From contig JACQUN010000006.1 in assembly GCA_016210285.1 (NCBI GenBank), positions 1-9,170 on the forward strand: 9,170 bases of DNA. The letters are read 5' to 3'. How positions within the stretch are numbered: position 1 is the stretch's first letter; the number at the start of each line of letters is the position of its first letter. This document shows, piece by piece, positions 5,873 to 9,170 of the stretch. Source of the stretch: Chloroflexota bacterium (GTDB lineage: Bacteria; Chloroflexota; Dehalococcoidia; UBA1127; JACQUN01). The notes beneath the pieces were generated by a model, which worked only from the letters and a program-made list of their open reading frames with translations, was not told the origin of the DNA and did not search any database. The position numbers were made by a program, and so were the translations under genes.

Positions 5873-6871
5873 ATGATCCACATCTTCCACGGCGACGACA
5901 CCTTCACAATCCAGGAACAGCTCTCCCAGCTACGGCAGGGGATTGGCCCCGAAGAGGTCTGGGAGGCGAATACCTCGGTCCTGCCCGGCCTCCACTTTAC
6001 CCCGGCCCAGCTCTTGGGTGCCTGTGGTGCAGTGCCGTTCCTGGCAGCGCAGCGCCTGGTCCTTGTGCAAGGACTGCTGGCCCGGTTCGGAGCGCAGGAG
6101 GACCGCCGCGCCCGAAGAGACAGCCCTAGGAAGGAGATGCCGACGGAGTGGCAGGGCCTTGGCCGCCAGCTCCAGCAGCTTCCCACCTCTACCGTGCTGG
6201 TCTTCGTGGAGCCAGCCCTTGACCCAGCGAATCCACTCCTGGCGCTGCTGCGTCCCTTGAGCCAAGTCAAAGAGTTCCCGTTTTTGCCCCGAGGTGAGCT
6301 GGTCCAGTGGGTCCGGGAACGCGCCCGCGGGAAGCACCTTGAGCTTGCTCCCCAGGCGACGCAGCTCCTGGTGGACATGATAGGGCCCGACCTGTGGAGC
6401 ATGAACAACACCCTGGACCAACTGGCCCTGTTTTGCACTGGACGGGTTGCCGGCCGTCAGGACGTGGAAGCCCTGGCAAGCCATGTTCGAGAGGCCAGCA
6501 TCTTCGAGGCCGTTGATGCGGCCCTGGCTGGGGATGTGGGACAGGCCACTCAACTGCTGCACCGCCTCCTGGATGGGGGTGCGGGTTCCGGCTACTTGAT
6601 CGCCATGCTTGGGCGACAGGTCCGGCTTCTTCTCCTGGCGCAGGAGCTCCTGCAGCAGAGGCTGCCGGACGAGGAGGTGGGACACCGCCTGGGCATCCGT
6701 GCAGGGTTCCCGCTGCGGAAGACGCTGGGCCAGGCACGCGGCATCTCCTATGCCCGACTCGTCGGGATGCACGCGCGCCTGCTCGATGCGGATGTGGCGA
6801 TCAAGACTGGGGTGCTGGAGGAGACCCTCGCCCTGGAGACCCTGGTTGCAGAGCTTTGCTTGCGGGGCTGA
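5873..6871 (+). CDS. holA: DNA polymerase III subunit delta (clamp loader)
   Basis: Delta is the clamp-loader subunit that opens the beta sliding clamp. The 332-residue length fits the family. The N-terminus MIHIFHGDDTFTIQEQL is the typical HolA opening (a beta-strand, then GDD and a helix). VPFLAAQRLVLV at about 54-65 matches the family segment whose hydrophobic pair wedges into the clamp (P55/F56 here, Leu73/Phe74 in E. coli). The middle region (about 140-200) and the helical collar domain (about 205-328, ending ALETLVAELCLRG) are also as expected. There is no Walker A, which is normal for delta. A charged, basic loop (about 70-95) looks like a lineage-specific insert. ATG 5873 is chosen because it aligns with the family N-terminus; the frame is open further upstream. 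No clear Shine-Dalgarno precedes it. It is a housekeeping gene with no evident tie to the signalling cluster. Confidence 0.9.
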   Translation: MIHIFHGDDTFTIQEQLSQLRQGIGPEEVWEANTSVLPGLHFTPAQLLGACGAVPFLAAQRLVLVQGLLARFGAQEDRRARRDSPRKEMPTEWQGLGRQLQQLPTSTVLVFVEPALDPANPLLALLRPLSQVKEFPFLPRGELVQWVRERARGKHLELAPQATQLLVDMIGPDLWSMNNTLDQLALFCTGRVAGRQDVEALASHVREASIFEAVDAALAGDVGQATQLLHRLLDGGAGSGYLIAMLGRQVRLLLLAQELLQQRLPDEEVGHRLGIRAGFPLRKTLGQARGISYARLVGMHARLLDADVAIKTGVLEETLALETLVAELCLRG

Positions 6872-6888
6872 TCCGGGGTGGCAGTCTC

Positions 6889-6917
6889 ACAAGCGGAGGA
6901 TGTGGCGGTCCGCTTGT
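6889..6917 (+). terminator. Hairpin between convergent holA and the glycosyltransferase gene
   Basis: A perfect 9-bp inverted repeat, ACAAGCGGA (6889-6897) and TCCGCTTGT (6909-6917), encloses an 11-nt loop. It begins 17 bases after the holA stop codon. The plus-strand right arm continues into TCT, giving a short U-rich tail (TTGTTCT), so it could act as a modest intrinsic terminator for holA. On the minus strand there is no T-run, so its use by the glycosyltransferase gene is less clear. Confidence 0.55.
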
Positions 6918-6968
6918 TCTATGCCCATCTCACGCCGTGGGGGCCTGGCGGGAGCGTGCTCCACCCAC

Positions 6969-9023
6969 CTATCGGCTTTGGGAGCTGTACAGGCTGCCCC
7001 GGGGCAAGCCCACCGCCTCAGACACATCCCGCCAACTGCTGCTGATGTAGCTCAGAATCGGCGCTTGCTGCATGCCGCCAGGGGAGCCGCCCGCCCCGAC
7101 CGGTCCAGGCATGAGAAAGTAGCGGAGACCTGTGCGCTCCGCCATCGCCTGGAATGAGCCCACCGTCAGGACCGGGTCGCCTCCAGAGAAGCCGCCAATC
7201 GCAACGGCTGGCAGTCCCGCAAGGATAAACGGGGCAGCCTCCCGCGCACTCACCGCACCAAGCGTGGGCACCCCTCCTGCGTCCGCCTGCTGCCTGATGT
7301 AGGAGGATATGGTCGTCACGCGGGGTTGCTCCCGGTTGATCTGGGGAGCCGAAGGGGGCGGGCCTGGGCCTGCACCGCCTCTGGCTATTCGCCCGCCGAA
7401 GTGAAATCCGAATAACAGAGGTATGACAAGAAGAGCCAGGGCTCCCGCTGCCACGGCAGCACTCGCCAGTGGTGTGTCGCAGAGCCTCCGCCAGAGTGCC
7501 ACGAGCACCCCCAGGATTGCCAGGAGCACACCGATGAGTACGACGGCCACGGCCCAGTCTCCCGCCACTCCACGAGAGACAGAAAGCTGGTACGCTGCAC
7601 CACCACCGAGTGCCACCGGCAACCCCCACGAGACCAGGGATCCCTGCCGGAATGCTCCCCAGAGCAATGCAAAACCCAGACCCATTACCGCGCCCATGGG
7701 GACCGCTACACCCACCAGGTAGTACGGATGGGTGGTTGTCGCATCCGCAAGCCCAAACACCACAACCGCGGTGAGAAGCCACCCCGCCCACAAGACAGTC
7801 TGGGACGCGGCTCTTGACTCCCTTGAAACCACCAGGAACTCGACGGGACGCCGATACACCTTGTCTGGGAGAAGGCGCACGCACGCTACGAGGAGCGCCA
7901 GCACGGCCATCGGCAACAGCCATCCGAGCTGCGCTGCCAGGGGGTTCACGAGCAAGCCCAGCACACCCTGGTCCGATGCGTTAGGCCCGATTGCGGGAGG
8001 GGCTGGAGATGGGAGGACACCTTGAGGGGGTTGGTAGGCAGGTGGTCCCGTGGGCTGCTGCGCCCCAGGAGGAAGCACGGGACCGCCCTGAGGCCCTCTC
8101 GCGGGGCCTCCCTGAGGAGCCTGGTAACCCGGTGAAGGGGACCGCTGTGTCGGCGGGACTCCCCCAGTCGGGCCGGCTTGCGGTCCGATGATGGGCTGCC
8201 GTGGCCTCGGAGCAGTAAAGGAGGTGAACCGGTTCACCCCGTTGTACTTGAAAACCAGGGTCCAGATGGAGTTGTCCCGCGTGGAGCCTACATACGGGCG
8301 GTTTTCTGGCGGGGTGAGCGCGACTGCCGTTGCCCACGACAACGAGACCACGAGCAGGAGTGCCACGGCTGAGGCAACCCGTATCGCAAGGTGGCGCCAG
8401 GGCAGCTTTGTCGCCAGGAGATAGTAAAGCAGGAACGCTGGGAGCGGTACGAAAGCGACCAGCATCTTGATGTTGAAGGCAAATCCCATGAGGAAGGCGA
8501 ACGCCAGGAGCCAGCGCCACCTGCCAGTCTCAGCGGCGCGTATGATGCAGAACGCCGCCAGCAGCAAGCTGAAAGAGAGCAGCCCGTCCGGCTCATTGCG
8601 ACTATCTATGACGATGCTGGCAGGCAAAACCGCAAGGCTCAGGGCCGCAGCCACCGCAGCAACACGACCGAAGACCCGTCGGACAACCAGATACAGGATG
8701 AGCACTGCGAGGGTCCCGCCAATCGCCTGTGGCAGATTCACCATCCACGGGGACATGCCGAACAGGGAGGGGAAGATGGCCTGGACCCAGAAGGCTCCGG
8801 GAGGCTTGTCCACCATGACGATGCCCAGCGGGTCAAAAGAGCCGAAGAGCAGGTTGTGCGGGCTCTGAAGCATGGAGGCGACCGTGGCCGTGTAGTACTG
8901 GTTATCAAACTCGCCGATGCGACTAAACCGCACCCAGCCCCCCACAGCGACCACCAGGGTGAGCCACAGGCCCTCCGACCGGAGCAGGGCACGGATGGGG
9001 AGCCGGACTGAGACTCGCTGCAT
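6969..9023 (-). CDS. Polytopic membrane glycosyltransferase, GT39/PMT-like (YkcA/YkcB-type)
   Basis: This 684-residue inner-membrane protein of the dolichyl-phosphate-mannose/ArnT superfamily should move a sugar from a polyprenyl-phosphate donor to an acceptor outside the membrane. After a first membrane segment (about 18-35) comes an outer loop with GEFDNQYYTATVASML and then FGSFDPLGIVMVDKPPGAFW, the hallmark first-loop motifs with the catalytic-type Asp. I count roughly 11-13 membrane segments up to about residue 560, then a soluble C-terminal domain (about 575-684) like that of YkcA/B-type mannosyltransferases. Residues about 270-347 are a Pro/Gly/Gln-rich low-complexity insert in the outer loop after YNGVNRF, where relatives often have Gly-rich stretches. 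ATG 9023 is the only reasonable start but has no clear Shine-Dalgarno. It converges on holA. The sugar and acceptor are unknown. Confidence 0.88.
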   Translation of the reverse strand: MQRVSVRLPIRALLRSEGLWLTLVVAVGGWVRFSRIGEFDNQYYTATVASMLQSPHNLLFGSFDPLGIVMVDKPPGAFWVQAIFPSLFGMSPWMVNLPQAIGGTLAVLILYLVVRRVFGRVAAVAAALSLAVLPASIVIDSRNEPDGLLSFSLLLAAFCIIRAAETGRWRWLLAFAFLMGFAFNIKMLVAFVPLPAFLLYYLLATKLPWRHLAIRVASAVALLLVVSLSWATAVALTPPENRPYVGSTRDNSIWTLVFKYNGVNRFTSFTAPRPRQPIIGPQAGPTGGVPPTQRSPSPGYQAPQGGPARGPQGGPVLPPGAQQPTGPPAYQPPQGVLPSPAPPAIGPNASDQGVLGLLVNPLAAQLGWLLPMAVLALLVACVRLLPDKVYRRPVEFLVVSRESRAASQTVLWAGWLLTAVVVFGLADATTTHPYYLVGVAVPMGAVMGLGFALLWGAFRQGSLVSWGLPVALGGGAAYQLSVSRGVAGDWAVAVVLIGVLLAILGVLVALWRRLCDTPLASAAVAAGALALLVIPLLFGFHFGGRIARGGAGPGPPPSAPQINREQPRVTTISSYIRQQADAGGVPTLGAVSAREAAPFILAGLPAVAIGGFSGGDPVLTVGSFQAMAERTGLRYFLMPGPVGAGGSPGGMQQAPILSYISSSWRDVSEAVGLPRGSLYSSQSR
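8223..8238. repeat. Perfect 16-bp palindrome inside the glycosyltransferase gene
   Basis: GGTGAACCGGTTCACC is a perfect palindrome lying over the codons for V-N-R-F-T, just before the low-complexity insert. It may be a coding coincidence, a protein-binding site or a site of local RNA folding. Confidence 0.5.
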
Positions 9024-9092
9024 TGGCTGAACCCGAAGCAGACTGATAACACCTAACAGGGTGATGAAAAACCCTTTTCGACCATCCCCCTA
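9024..9092 (-). other. Upstream region of the glycosyltransferase gene, no clear promoter
   Basis: These 69 bp precede the glycosyltransferase start on the minus strand. I see no Shine-Dalgarno and no -35/-10 pair I would defend. A TATAAA-like stretch on the minus strand (9151-9146) lies further upstream, but its -35 would fall at or beyond the window edge. Confidence 0.3.
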
Positions 9093-9140
9093 CCCCCTTT
9101 CCTTCGCCAGGCTCAGGACAAGCTTTGACCAGGAAGGGGG
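9093..9140. repeat. Long imperfect inverted repeat with a CCTGAGC/CGAAGG core, possible dispersed element
   Basis: CCCCCTTTCCT (9093-9103) pairs with AGGAAGGGGG (9131-9140) except for one extra T, enclosing a 27-nt loop. The minus strand of 9101-9122 reads CTTGTCC-TGAGC-CTGG-CGAAGG. From memory this resembles the small intergenic repeats with a TCCTGAGC...CGAAGG core that recur in Chloroflexota and other environmental bacteria. Only one copy is present here, so repetition cannot be shown from this window. Confidence 0.45.
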
Positions 9141-9151
9141 TGTAATTTATA

Positions 9152-9170
9152 TCTGGGGGGCACCCCCAGA
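9152..9170. terminator. Perfect short hairpin at the right edge, terminator-like
   Basis: TCTGGGGG-GCA-CCCCCAGA is an 8-bp perfect stem with a 3-nt loop ending exactly at the window edge, just after an AT-rich tract (TGTAATTTATA). It could be the terminator of a gene beyond the edge or part of the adjacent repeat element. The stem may extend further, because ATA precedes the left arm and the right flank is not visible. Confidence 0.4.

Noticed and set aside
5551..6772. Two long minus-strand open frames opposite the stress protein and holA
   Set aside because: Arg/Ser/Pro-rich or Gln/Leu-rich translations without motifs, opposite clear UspA and HolA sequence.
6929..6934. Another CTCACG hexamer between holA and the glycosyltransferase
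   Set aside because: It is single and not phased with a partner at 11 bp (the nearest CTCAC is 43 bp away). It lies between convergent genes where a regulator site is not expected.
7985..8215. Repeat-like GC-rich stretch that might be a CRISPR or tandem DNA repeat
   Set aside because: The repetition is at the level of Pro/Gly/Gln codons with irregular unit length inside an open reading frame. There are no spacers and no conserved repeat unit.

Overview
This is a GC-rich bacterial chromosomal segment with tightly packed genes, strong GAGG-type ribosome binding sites on several of them, and no phage, insertion-sequence or CRISPR signature. The gene set is a SIS-type phosphoglucose/phosphomannose isomerase, soluble GAF/PAS histidine kinase signalling, tandem universal stress protein, holA and a YkcA/B-like GT39 glycosyltransferase. 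This would fit Chloroflexota (Dehalococcoidia- or Anaerolineae-like), but the assignment is an inference from gene content and composition, not a phylogenetic result.

Layout. At the left edge, on the minus strand, lies the 5' half of a tRNA-Gln(TTG) that runs out of the window, with a perfect TATAAT box upstream of it. Next, also on the minus strand, is a bifunctional glucose-6-phosphate/mannose-6-phosphate isomerase. A divergent promoter region (1201-1368) separates it from a plus-strand signalling cluster. That cluster holds a soluble histidine kinase with an N-terminal excisionase/MerR-like helix-turn-helix (HTH-GAF-PAS-HisKA-HATPase), an overlapping OmpR/KdpE-type response regulator, a receiver-only response regulator, a 67-residue zinc-ribbon protein and a two-domain universal stress protein. 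holA (DNA polymerase III delta) follows on the plus strand. It converges, across a hairpin, on a long minus-strand membrane glycosyltransferase of family GT39. The right edge (9024-9170) is non-coding and rich in inverted repeats.

How the genes may work together. The kinase and OmpR-type regulator overlap by 4 bp and are almost certainly a cognate pair. The gap after the regulator (3909-4036) holds CTCAC-type hexamers in two pairs, each with 11-bp spacing and the pairs 31 bp apart. That is the geometry bound by PhoB/OmpR-family dimers, and it lies just upstream of the receiver-only regulator and zinc-ribbon genes. The simplest model is a signalling cascade: a cytoplasmic kinase that may itself bind DNA phosphorylates the OmpR-type regulator, which activates the downstream genes through the phased repeats. 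The stress-protein gene has its own candidate promoter and a 5' leader that could form alternative hairpins.

Most unusual points: the DNA-binding domain fused to a histidine kinase, with an imperfect palindrome at its own predicted transcription start; the phased CTCAC repeat array; and the proline/glycine/glutamine-rich insert of about 78 residues in the glycosyltransferase. Functional claims rest on motifs read by eye; no database search was possible.
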